Assembly: GCA_023634235.1 (NCBI GenBank)
Contig: JAMKCF010000007.1
Coordinates: forward strand, 6,705,630-6,769,629
Source: Pisaster brevispinus
Lineage: Eukaryota > Echinodermata > Asteroidea > Forcipulatida > Asteriidae
Direction of reading: 5' to 3'
Length of the DNA stretch: 64,000 bases
The translations under genes were made by a program, and so were the position numbers. The notes below the pieces were generated by a model, which saw only the letters and a list, made by a program, of their open reading frames with translations, was not told the origin of the DNA and searched no databases. This document shows positions 24,901-36,900 of this stretch, piece after piece (position 1 is the stretch's first letter; the number at the start of each line of letters is the position of its first letter).

Positions 24901-27900
24901 GCAACGCCAGATAAGGCGCATCACTAGATACATGTAAGACGCAGTAATGTTTTTGTACATTGAATGTCAGATAAGCCAAGTCTTATTCGCAGGAAAATAC
25001 GATAGTGGGATCGCACATAACTTTACATGTACATCTCGCCATGCCAGTGCAAAAATGTGTGCCCTCCTGAAATTTTCCCGGATAGAGGTACACACAGGAA
25101 AATTTAGTGCAGAGATCTGTCATTTTTGCAAGGAGCCTCTCTCGTGATACATGTATGACATTATCATAAAATCAAAATGCTTAAATTGCAAAAGTGGTGA
25201 AAGTGTACATGTACATGCTGTACACAGAAAGCAAACATCGGAGCTTAAAGAGGGGCTCCAAGTTCTCAATTGAGTTTTGTGATGTACTCATTTCCCAATG
25301 GATGCATGTGGAATCCTTATGAAAGATTGTTAGTCTCTAACCTCACGGCAAAATGATGCAAATTGCCATTTTATTTGATATTCTTTCAGAGCGAAATTTG
25401 AAACATGACGCGCCATCAAACAGCAAAAACAAATGATACGTCAGGCCTTGAACTTCGCTCTTGAAGGGGCACGGCAATTTTCCTCTGGCTAGGGGCACTC
25501 AGTGAGGAAAATTTTAATTTGTATTGGAACTTTGCAAAGGGCACCACAGCAAGAGCACAGGGCACCACGGCAATTGCTGGGGGTGCCGTGGGTTAATTCC
25601 AGGCCTGATACGTGCCAAAGAGGAATTTCTGCACCATCCATGAGCTCAAATTCAATGCTCTTTTGATTGAATATCATCAGAATTCATGAATAAATGGAAA
25701 ATTCTCTGAACAAAAATGTACACACCTGTAATATATTTGAAATGTGACATCATCAAAAGTTTTTGAATTTTGACAAAAAAATTCACTTGAAGGGTATCAA
25801 ACACAATGGCATTTTACACCATTTTTAACATGAGTTAAAGAACTTGTAGTTTTTCCTCACTTTCATATGGACTCTATCTATTGGAAAATGAGTGCATCCC
25901 AAAACTGAATTTGACCATGGAGCCCCTCTTCAACTTACACTGAGAGCCTGGTAAGTTTTGAATTATCTTTCAAAATCGATAACTAAAGAAAACAAATTGA
26001 GCTTCAAACAAGTGTTTTTGTCTGAAGGGTTACTTGTGCATTTTAAATAATCTCATTGAAGTGGTGATTAGAAATTGTGTTGACATTCTGAACAAGATAA
26101 ACAAATGAATGATGGGTTAGAATCATGAAGATGAAAAAACTCTTTTGGAAACAAAACTGACATCTGGACCAGGTACCTCTGACGGCTAAATTCTTGCTGA
26201 TCTCTGGTTTCTTTGGTTCAACTTTGTCTGTGACTTTCTCCGCTGGTTTGGGGTCTTTTTTCTTGACTTTCTTGGAGGGTTTGGAGTCTGTTTTCTTGAC
26301 TTTCTCAGATGGTTTGGGACTTTTCTGGCTTGGATTGGGAGCAGGCTTGCGGCGTTTTTCTGTGTACGTCACACACAGACACACACACACACACACATGC
26401 AGTTTTAAGCAAAATAAAGCACAAATAACTGATGCAGTAGGCCTTTATCGTTTGTGTCAACCATCTTTGTCAGGTCCCCTTTTTCTGACAACAGTATTAT
26501 CGTTCAGTCATAGTAAAGGGACCAGGGCTGGATTACACAAGGAGCTAAGATTGATCTTAAGTTGTGTATCGATCTCAATCGCTAAGCAAAGTGTGACGTC
26601 ACAATACAAATCACTATGGTGATATTGACAACTCTTATCTTAAGATGAATCTTAGTGCTTTGAGAAATCGAGCCCAGGCTATTTGACTTCAATTTTTTCA
26701 GAACCAGGGCTTCGGCTCTAGCTCTGGCTGAGGCTCCATCTGTCATTGTGAAAACGTGCACATTTGGTACGGAGCTTCAAACAGACAGGTGCAGCCTAAG
26801 CCAGAAGTTAAGCCGAAGCCCAATTTTTTGACAAGAGCTCAGATTGCATTTGGTGGAAGAACACACAATAACGGGTGCATTACAATAACGGTCTAGTACA
26901 CAGCACGTCTTTGCATTCTAAACAAAAATAAATTTGTAAAACCCACTTTATGCTGCACAATCAGGATCATGCCTTCAACAAAACTATTTTCATGCAGGGA
27001 ATGGAAGGAGTTTTTTTTGCACATTATTTAGCAGCTTTCTCAAGGGAAGCAGATTTCTTGACAGGCCGGATGGTACATGTACTTCATAGAGGCAACAGAG
27101 GCAAGTTTAGTTTGTTTGTTTAGATGACCTTCCCGACAAGAGAACTCAGCAAAGCTTCCCACAAAGGGGGATAGAATTAAAACGCCAGGCTGGCAACAGC
27201 CAGTCATTTCGTCTTTTAAAACGTCTATGATTATGAATTGCAATAAAGTCAATAACTTGTGATTCAGTAACTCGACGATAACGCTAAAAAATTCTAGTCA
27301 TTGCGAAATCAGCGGTTAGCTTGGCCAGATTGGAACCCCACAACCTAGCAATTGAAACTCCTGCAGTCTTACCAACGTGACCGCGGTGACACGAAGTGCC
27401 TCCATATCATTTCAAATGTATTATTCTCCTCTTAGAAGGTGCCTTTTACTAAGGAAATAAAAAATGGCCTTGCCCTCCTTAAAAAAAAGAAGTATCAGGC
27501 TTGTGCACGTACTTTTATAGTATCACCTTCAAGATTATCAAGTGACTTTTTTTTTAAGGAATAAGGAATTTGATGCAAGGGGTCAGAATACAGTTGTTCT
27601 GCCTGACAAGTTGTCAATGGGAAATGGGAATTGTGGAAATGGACCACCAGTACCATGTTTGTGATGGAGAATTTAAAAAATGATTGTCAAGCTCTCCCAA
27701 AATTGGCAGATGATAATTACATTTTTTTTAAGTCAACAAAACCATTTCAAAGGACACTTGCCACATGTAACTTGTATCACCATTTTCAAACCATACCAGT
27801 GTTCACTGAAATCATGCCGTGATCAACGTGGTGATCGGCTTCATAATCATAACACTACTAAAATCAAAGTTTTAAAAAATGCACAATTTGGGTTCAAGCG

Positions 27901-30900
27901 CTGTAAAGACAAAGCGACGATGTGATGGTTTACAAACCATAGATTTGAGTGTTGCATTTCGATGGGTTCAGAGGGCATGCTTGTCAAAATTTGTCAAAGA
28001 AGTTTCTACGGCTGTGTTATAAACAAAACATACAAAATAAAAAAATAAATGTACATACTCTCATTAACATCTTTGCTGGTCTTTGTTTCCACCATCTTTC
28101 TTGGCATCTTTGCATCTTGATCGAGTTGAGGCGTGTCTTGCTTTTTCTCGTCGTGTCCCCTGTTGATCATAATCACCTGCGGACTGCCTATCCCGCCAAT
28201 AGAGGGCTCACTCACAGGGCTCCGGACTGCATCACTAGGACATGCCATGTTGGCCACCTTAGACACCGGCGCCATGTTGTTGTTGTTGGCAACGGACTGC
28301 AGCATGGATTCCTTCTCGACGAAATTCTGCAGTTCCCGCCAAATTGGAACTTGCCCGGGGCTGGATTGCTTCTGTGACTGTGAGTCTTGTGCCTTGCTGG
28401 TGTAATTGAAGCTCTCAGCACTGCCGTACGTTGGGGTGGGGCAGTAAGGTTTTGATGTGCTGGTTGTTGGCGTTGCATTGGCTGTCGTTAGTGGTTGGTA
28501 AACGGCAGGCGTGTTGTATGTTGTGGTTGTGCAGAAAGGAGCCTGTGTGTTTGGGATGATACAGGGTGCTTCAGTGTACAGGGCGCCCTCTGTGGTCGGG
28601 AGTTTGTGAGGGATCTTGGTGCTCGTCAAAGTATTCAGAGCTCCACTGTAGAAAGGGCCTACAGCATTTGGGGTGTTCAGGCTGCCCACCGTGGAGAAAG
28701 CACCCTCTATACTTGGGATGGTGCGGGGAACTTCCATACTGAGTGCGGTCTTGGTGTTTGTTATGTTAGTGGCAGCCTCTGGGGAGAAGGGGCCCCCAGT
28801 GTTCAAGGTGTTCAGGGCAGGTGCTTTGCAGAAAGCGCCCTCAGTGTTGGGGATGGTCGAGACAGCATCTTTGCAGAAGGAATCCTGAATGATTGAAATG
28901 TTCGGGGCAGCTTCTTTAGGAACAGAGCTCTCTGTCTTTGGGATGTTCAAAGCAGGTTCTTTAAAGAAAGCTTCCCTACTGTTTGTGGTGATAGGAGTAG
29001 ATGTGGCTTTAGTGTCCACGGTGCTAGTGGCAGTTCCTTTGAAGAGAGCGCCCTCGGTGTTTGGGATAGCAAGGGCGACCCGCTTCTCAGGATGAAAAGC
29101 TACTTGGGCAGCGAGGTCGTGCTGATGAAGTGATACCTTGGCAGCGAGGTCCTGCCCGAGGTTCTGAACATCGTCCCTGTTCCCAACTCCCACCATGCTT
29201 AGCTCTTGAATGGGGTACTCACTGCCCGACAACGACAGCGTGGTGCTGCTGCAGCTGCTGTTGCTGCAGGTGCTCGTCGTGGTGAGTTCCCACGGTTTCC
29301 ACATGGTGGTGGGTATCTCTTTTTGGGAGGACTCGAGGGACTCCGGTGTGCCGGCAATACTTTGGATTGGGTTGACTGTGGGCCAGTGTGACGTGGCGTC
29401 AAAGGTCGGAGAATGTTCTTGTGACGAGGTGCTTGAGGTAGATTGCACAGACAACGGGTCCAGTCCGTGGGCTTCTTGCTTTCTGTCCGTAGAGGGAGCT
29501 GGACAAACCTGGCATTCGAGAAAAGAAACAAAAGTAACAGATTAAGGTCAAGTCATACTTCAGTTCATAAAAAATGCAAAGCTATTAATATCAACAAAGA
29601 AGAGATTCATTCAAAAGGTTCACTACCCAGGGTTCACGTACAAAGCCACGATGGCGTGACATTTCACTTCATAAAAAATATGTAAAGTACGCCATCAAAA
29701 CCATCATCCCAAGTCTCCCCTGTGTCCCCGGTGAAAGGCACGCACAACAAATGCAGCAAATAAGGAATGCTCACACTCATGTGGTGCCATTTTAAATCAA
29801 ACTCTGTTTAGCTTTAGACTGCCAGGTCTCCGTAGGAAAACGACACTGTAACAATGGCGTACATGTATGTCATACAGGGCTTGGCAGGCACTGCACTATC
29901 TTGGGTATCAAGTGTCACACCCAGTGGTAAACCCAGCCCTTGTCATGCATTAGTGTACCTAAACCATCAAGTACTTTTACACAATACAGTCAATCCAAGT
30001 TATAAAAGGCAGTGTTATAAAGAGGTTCTGCATCATAAAGAGTACATTCTAAAGTCCAGACTCATCTTTACTTTGTGTCTCTTTTTTTTTTTTACTTTTG
30101 TAACAACGTTCCTGTTATGGAGAGGTAATTTTGGCCAGGCCCAGCAATCTTGTTACAATGAGAGTCAGGTGTAACTTCATAAATACCTTTGACAGTGTAT
30201 TCATTCTAATTGGTCACCCGGCAACTGTTTAAATTTGTTCATGTGGTACAGACGTGGTCAAAAGTGCTTAACAACACGTATGTTGACGCGCAAGCTTCTG
30301 CTGCGGGCGTTAATCCAAACGTAACGCAATCAATGATTGGACCCAATGTAAAACCGTTGAGCGTCGCATGCAATTTGACCGTTCCGGAAAATGGAGCCCA
30401 AGGACGTGACAAGAATTGAAAATTTACAAAACAAATTTGTTTTTACAGTTTTTCTTACACTATAAACGCTTTTAAAAAAAGAAGAAGATATAAATGGATG
30501 GAAATAAAAGAATAGTGACTTGGTCTTAAACGGCTGTTTAAAACTTTGCAGATGATGGACCTCCCCTTTGGCCTAATGCACGGCAACAACCTGTTTAAGA
30601 CCTCGTCATTTACGCTTTTATTCCCTCAGTACCAAATACCTCTGAACTGAACACAGTCTGGATCATACATTTATTTCCTCTGCATCGAATATTTGTCCAC
30701 ACCTAAAAGAGCCAGCCATTGTTGGGTTTTGATTTTTTGCAGCAATGTTTCAATTCTCCTCGACACCCACACACTGTCTGCTTTTACAATAGCATCGGCA
30801 GGCATACCAGCATCACAAACAGTTTGTGCATTTTTAATTGCCACATTTAATTATTACAGTGTTTTAAAGGGGTGGTAGAACTGTGGTTTTCTGAAGCTCT

Positions 30901-33900
30901 CCTTCACTTCAAGTTTACCGATTAAATGCGAATGTATCAATTCGTCACAAAACAAAGAAAATTGCTGGCAGTACTACTGAATACAGAAGATACCTGTACC
31001 AACACAGACCACACTCACGCTTGGTGTTCTGCGCATTCTCAAATTTGAGGTACACACATAAAGCGGTAACCAGTGATTAACGCTAATTCTTCATTCATCG
31101 TACACACATCTTTTGGTGAGCCTCCTAGTCACGGACGTGTTTGAGGCACGTGGAACAAATTAATTTTTTCATAGAGCTACACTGGTATTTGTGTAAAACG
31201 AAAGCGCAAAGTACAAATATTTGCGGGTTTAAAACTTGGAGTGCTGCTCTAACCAGTAATTGGTTCCGCATGGATGCTTCCAATAACATGTGCAGGTATT
31301 CACAATAGCCTTTGCATGCCAAAGCTGTGTTACGTTTGTGAATTACATACAAATGAAAGGTCAAAGTCATTATTGATCAATTATTCTGGGACCTCGTTCT
31401 TTTGTTTGGTTCTTTTACCACTCCTTGTCGGCAACTGTTAAACCATTTTCATCAACATGTTTTTACAACTAGATGATGAATGCAGAGAAAGGCTTGGATC
31501 TCAACCAATCATTGCAGCATGAATTTGAACTTGCCCGCTTCTTTCAATTTGGCTTGTAACTTGTATAAATTATTTTATTATTGTAAATAGTTGCTGTTTT
31601 GTTGATTTTTGTGTTTTATGCTTTTAGACTCTTTTTTTTTTTTGAAATGTAAAGCGTAAAGCGAACTGGTTTAAATTCAAATGTTTTATTTTTTTTTTTT
31701 GGAAATTGTTGTTTGGTGTCAGGGTTCTACAGTTCTCCCTGGGATTAATCAAAACTGGGGGGGGGGGGGGGAAGTCTGGGCGCAAATTTTGCAGGTTTGG
31801 CCGAAAGATGCTGCGATGAAACAAGATCCTCTTACTGTTTTCTACTTGATGTTTAATGTTTGCTTTTAAAAGCTCTACTGGGCAATCTGGAGAATTTTGA
31901 ATGATTTTATTCTCTGTGAATTTGATCTTAAATCTAAACAAGAAAATTATGAAAAACAAAACAAAACAATTATTCTCATTATTATTTGCATATCGGCTCA
32001 AATTTAGCGCGTATCGGCCTGAAGTGCCGGCTTGTGCACTAGAAGAACCCTGCATGTCCGTTAGTGTTGCTGTACTCTGCCTTCTATTCCTCAACATGAA
32101 TTATTGATTGATTATTCTGGTCTTATTCTATTGTAATTTATTTATTATTACTATTTGTTTTCATCATAACCATTACCAGGTCTTTTTGTCTTTCTTTTTT
32201 CTTCATTTGTTTTGGAGGGGGTTGGGGGTTGGTAGGAAGGTATGGATGAAGATGGATAGATGAAAGGGAAAAAAGGGGCATGTATACAAAGTACACATCA
32301 CCCCCAAATGTGTTTAACTGACGAATGTGTTAGTTTGGCTTAAAGACACAGAAACCTATGTACTTTAGGGTCTCCCAGTGGGTCGTCTCCAAAGGGTAAC
32401 CAATGCCTGCGACCTAGCTTGACCTCGACATTATAAATCACGTTTAGCACATACAGTTATCTCTGCGATCAACAAGGTCGAGTGAGGTCGCAGCCATTAT
32501 AGGTTACTCTTTAGAGGCTACCCAGCAAGGGTTTGACCATCCTTTGTAAGACAACTTACTGATTGATCAGTCGATGATGTCGATGTCCTCCTGTCAGTCT
32601 CAGTTGCCATCGGTGACACTCGTTCCTCTTCCTCCTCGGTGGACTGACCAGACAGCTGCCGCCCGTATCCCCCGTTCCTGGTCTTCTCCTCCAGCTTGGC
32701 TACCGTCAGCACCTCCTCCACGGGTAAGAACGTGTCTGGCGTGTGGAACAGATTGGCAGCGTTGGTCTCCCTCTCCAACACGGAGGGGCTCATGCTGAGA
32801 GTTTTCTGGGTGGCGGTCTCGAGGGAGCCGATGGCCTCCAGGTCGATCAAGACCTTGGGTTTCCTTGAACCGTCCTTTTTGGATTTCTTGTGGTGGTGGT
32901 GGTGGTGGTGGTGATGATGATGGCGATGGCTCTTGTGCTCCTTCTTGGCAGTTTTCTTGGCCTCCTTGCTGCGTTTCTTCTCCTCTTCCTGCTTGGCATC
33001 CTCGTGCTTCTTGGCATCGAGGAAGGCCCGCCGACTCTTCACCTTGGAGTACATATCCTCCGGCTGATTCCCCTCGTCTCCCAAGAGCATCTCCTCCTTC
33101 GAGACATCCGTTTTACTCTCCTCGCATGCTGGCGACACGTCACTCCGCTCTTCGGCTTCATCGACCTCACTTATAACGCTACCCACTTTGGTAACTCCCC
33201 TCACCGGTCTCTCCGGACATTTGCTCGCCGCCTCCGGGGAGGCGGCGCTGGCCTTCTTCGCATCCAGAGTTGCTCTTCTGCTTTTCACCTTGGAGTACAT
33301 GTCTCCTTCAAAGGTGATGAGACCCTTCTCCAGGTTGTCCCAGAAGGGGTCCTTGAGAGGCGGCGGTCCCTCCTCGGTGCCCCAGGAGGCAGCAGGCGAC
33401 TTGCCCTCCTCCTCTGCATTCGTCTGCGAGGGGGTCGCCTCGTTGTCATCTGAGGCGTCCTTCTCCGAGGAGCGTCTTCTCTTGGGTGGACCATCTGTGG
33501 CTTGCTGCTTGGGCGGGGTTCGTTTCTTTGAAGGTTTCTGGGGGAAAGAAGAAAAATAACTATAACAAATATCACAAAGAGAACAACAAATACTACATTT
33601 TACCCAGGACTGGATTTTCACCTTTTTCACCTTTTTCAAAGGGCACTTCCATTTGAAAATCTTATAAGATGGGGCATTTTAAAGGGGCCCGGGGCACCAG
33701 GCCAAAACCAGGGCAATAAAGGCCATGGCCCCTATGGCCTCTGCATAATTCCAGACCTGTAGACTATTTTTTTTGGGGGGGTGGGTGGGGGCTGCGAGCA
33801 GGGGAGGGGGAATATTTCATCTTTTGAATGAACTTGTAACAGGAGTTCTCCAAAGGATTCTCCAAAAGGATTCTCCAAAAATAAAATCAAGTTAAAAATT

Positions 33901-36900
33901 AATTATCCATGAATCCATCATCCCATTAGAGGTTTCAAAAGTCTCACAGAAGCGAGACGAGAGTGGGACTTGACCCAGCGACCTGTGCTCTACCAACTGA
34001 GCTATCTAGCCCTATGTAGGCAGTCTCCCTATTTTGTTAATATCTTTTTAAAAAAATAGGGAGACCACCAACATACATTTTGTACACGCTACACTAACCT
34101 GGTTCAAGTCCCGCTCTCGCAAATTTTTCTTTGTTCAACCCAAAGTTATTTAAAACATTTACCCAGTCAGTTTCCCTTATGTTTTTTTACATGATAAAAC
34201 ACGTAAAAGCACAAATCAAAGTGATTCGTGGTTGACTAGTGCTCACAGCAATCTCCCTCGGTCCGCTGGCCACTTGCCAGTTAAAACACCCGAGGACCAG
34301 TCAAAATTCATTCCAAGTGGTCCGGCTGGCTAGCTCAGTGTTGAAAAGCATCCCTATTTAATATGAAGTATATGGGGTGGATTTCACAAAGAGTTAAGAC
34401 TAGCCTTACCTCGAGTTAGGATGAGTTACTCGTCCTAACTTAGGACTAGCCTTAAGTTTTTAATAACTCCTAGGACTGGTCCTAAGTTAGGACAATCTTT
34501 GTGAAATCGACCCCTAAAATGCTACCACTACCCCTGGTCATCAGACATGCTTCGACCATTCCTTGAACTTTCCCAGCTCCCTGAGCAAACAAACTCCAGC
34601 ACATCACTCTAAGGTTCCACTATGTACAGGGGTGGATTTCACAAAGAGTTAAGACTAGTCTTATCTCGAGTTAGGACGAGTTACTCGTCCTAACTTAGGA
34701 CTAGCCTTAAGTTTTTAATAACTCCTAGGACTGGTCCTAAGTTAGGACAATCTTTGTGAAATCGACCCATGGACTAGTAAAGAAGCTGGGGAACCAGTGA
34801 AATGACAAGTTAACTGGTCCTGCTCGCTAGTCACTGAAAAAAGTATCATGGGCAAACCCTGGCTAAGTCGCTATGTGATTTTATATTCTATTCTGGCCTT
34901 GAAGTAGGGGAAAACAAATTTTGTTTTTGTTGTTTTGCATGATTTACTCTCTTACTAAACTCAACACAAGTCAATGTACATTGATAGGTGAAGGTCAGCT
35001 ATGCCAGTCATGCGTACATAGCATACAATGCATCTAAAACTATACAGGGTGAAACCATGGTCAAGTTTAATACACTTTTTGAGATATTTGTTGATTTACT
35101 TTTCAGGTCAGGCTGATTTTCAGCATATAAGTTCTCATACAGTGTTTTATCACGCCCGATGGGCGTATCAAAGCGCTCAGTATTTTTTCCTGCAAGGTAT
35201 GCGGAGTTACCTTTTGAAGTATGAGACCTACAATGTGTTCCTTTACATAGCACCATGTAATGGTTTACAAGGTGCTGTGGCGCAATATGCTGCCAATCAA
35301 ACCAGGAACACCGGGGCAAACCCCTTCTCTTTACGATAAGTGCACTCGGTTCTTTAACGTGCATAACGTAGGGCCAATGATTTTCCGCGATCGCGGAAAA
35401 CGGGATTTGAATTGAAAAACGTTGTTTTTTCCTTGTTATTAATGCCAAACCTATTGAAAGTTAATTAAGAAATCGAACAGGCAAGCAAATTAAACAAAGT
35501 ATTCTTCATTAAGCTTTCTTTTTTTAATTTAAAAAACATCAGAAATCAGACCGTAAAAAGTTACGAGATCGGCACCGTAGGGCCCATGTAAAAAGTAGAT
35601 GTTGCTTTCTGTCAGCAGACGGAGGACAAAATCATCACATTCACGGCACATTCTTCACAGTTTTTTCACCCAAATTGCATTTTCTCCCTCCTTTCATGCC
35701 TTTTAATCAACAACCATCATGACCATACACAAACCAGCTTACCTCAGCTCTAATATAAACACACACATTGATTGTTCACTCATAAAGGTAAACAAATCAA
35801 CCGTAAACTTTCAACATTTTGTCGCCAAAGCGAAAACAAAATGGCTGACGATCTGTTTTTGTCTTGAGAGAAGTACACGATCACGTGACATACAATTTGG
35901 TATTGCAACGGCTGTTACATGTTTATGACTTGTTTTTGTTGCAGCGATCAGTGCAGTATTTATTTGAGAAAATTTAATTGCCAACTCCAAAACTGAATCA
36001 GCCGTTGATTAATTGAAAGTTGAGTTTATATTGACTCCCTGTGTATTTACAACCTTAAAAGAGCTTAGACAGATTGTTTTTGTCTGAAACGGAATTCATG
36101 TTTTTTTTTTTACGGAATTTGCATTTTTCTGAAACGGAAAATCATTGGCCCTAATAACGCAACACACAAAACCTACATGTACAGCTTAACGTCGCATCCG
36201 AAGGACGCAGCGATAATGGTTAATTGTCTTGCTTAATGACACAAGTGTCACGACCGGGACTCGAACCCACACTCCAATGCTGATCAGAAACACTGGAGCT
36301 CGACTCCGGTGTTCTTATCCACTCGGCCACGACATTTACATGTAAAATGCCTGATGGCAATAAACCCTCAATGTTAATTCAACTCTGCGTCTGTTAATGG
36401 AAGTTTTTTTTTTCCCCAGAAAAAATTTAACCCATATCTGCTTAACTACGGGATATCCCAGTAAAACACACTAAACGCTGTAGACGAACAAGTTAGTGTC
36501 TTTGATTAAAAATACTCTCACTATTAGTGGTACATGTACAGTATGAGCAGGGACACTCTGCAAAATATTATAAGAGAATTGTGTTCTTTTTCCAACGGTA
36601 TACAGTTTGTTGGGGTATATTTATTTGCAAGGCAGTAAGTACAAAGAAGAATGCTCAATGTTATGCATCAATAAGCTTTACATGGCAGGCAGGAACATTG
36701 TTTATGTACTGTGTCCAGTAAGGCCGATTTGGGTTCATGTACAATGTACATGTACTATAATAATAATACACTTTTCTTAAGGGGGGGGGGGATGTCTTGT
36801 TTACTTCATGGTTCCTGGGAAGAATGTGGAAATGTGTTTTCTCTCAACATTTCCATCAGAATACCAATCTCTTTTCAAATTCAACTTTCAGATCCTCCAC

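Larger units (their letters stand above)
20520..26176. other. MPHOSPH8 intron 5 (or 5a and 5b) contents
   Basis: It holds a decayed family 1 MITE (about 21117-21303), a 47-bp-scale direct repeat (GATGGCAGTTGAAACTTCAC at about 21413 and 21504), a LINE tail (22330-22650), a possible exon (23386-23499) and a piggyBac-like MITE with a nested element (25245-25933). The remainder is unassigned AT-rich DNA. Confidence 0.55.
26360..28058. other. MPHOSPH8 intron 4 contents
   Basis: It holds a CA repeat, a family 2 MITE (26525-26677), a MITE with GGGCTTCGGCT ends (26706-26823) and otherwise unassigned DNA. Confidence 0.55.
34235..34862. mobile_element. Dispersed repeat family E interrupted by two MITEs
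   Basis: The outer segments (GGACCAGTCAAAATTCATTC near 34290; TTAACTGGTCCTGCTCGCTA and GGGCAAACCCTGG near 34810-34855) also occur together at 59815-59995. There they are contiguous, so the two family 2 MITEs here are insertions. Confidence 0.6.

Noticed and set aside
28212..28478. Minus-strand frame of 88 residues ([14 protein letters not shown] and onward)
   Set aside because: It overlaps MPHOSPH8 exon 4 in another frame. The exon 4 frame has matching splice sites and phases.
32890..33453. Long plus-strand frame (187 residues, starting with a Val run)
   Set aside because: It is the mirror of MPHOSPH8 exon 3, caused by the GTG repeat that encodes the His tract.
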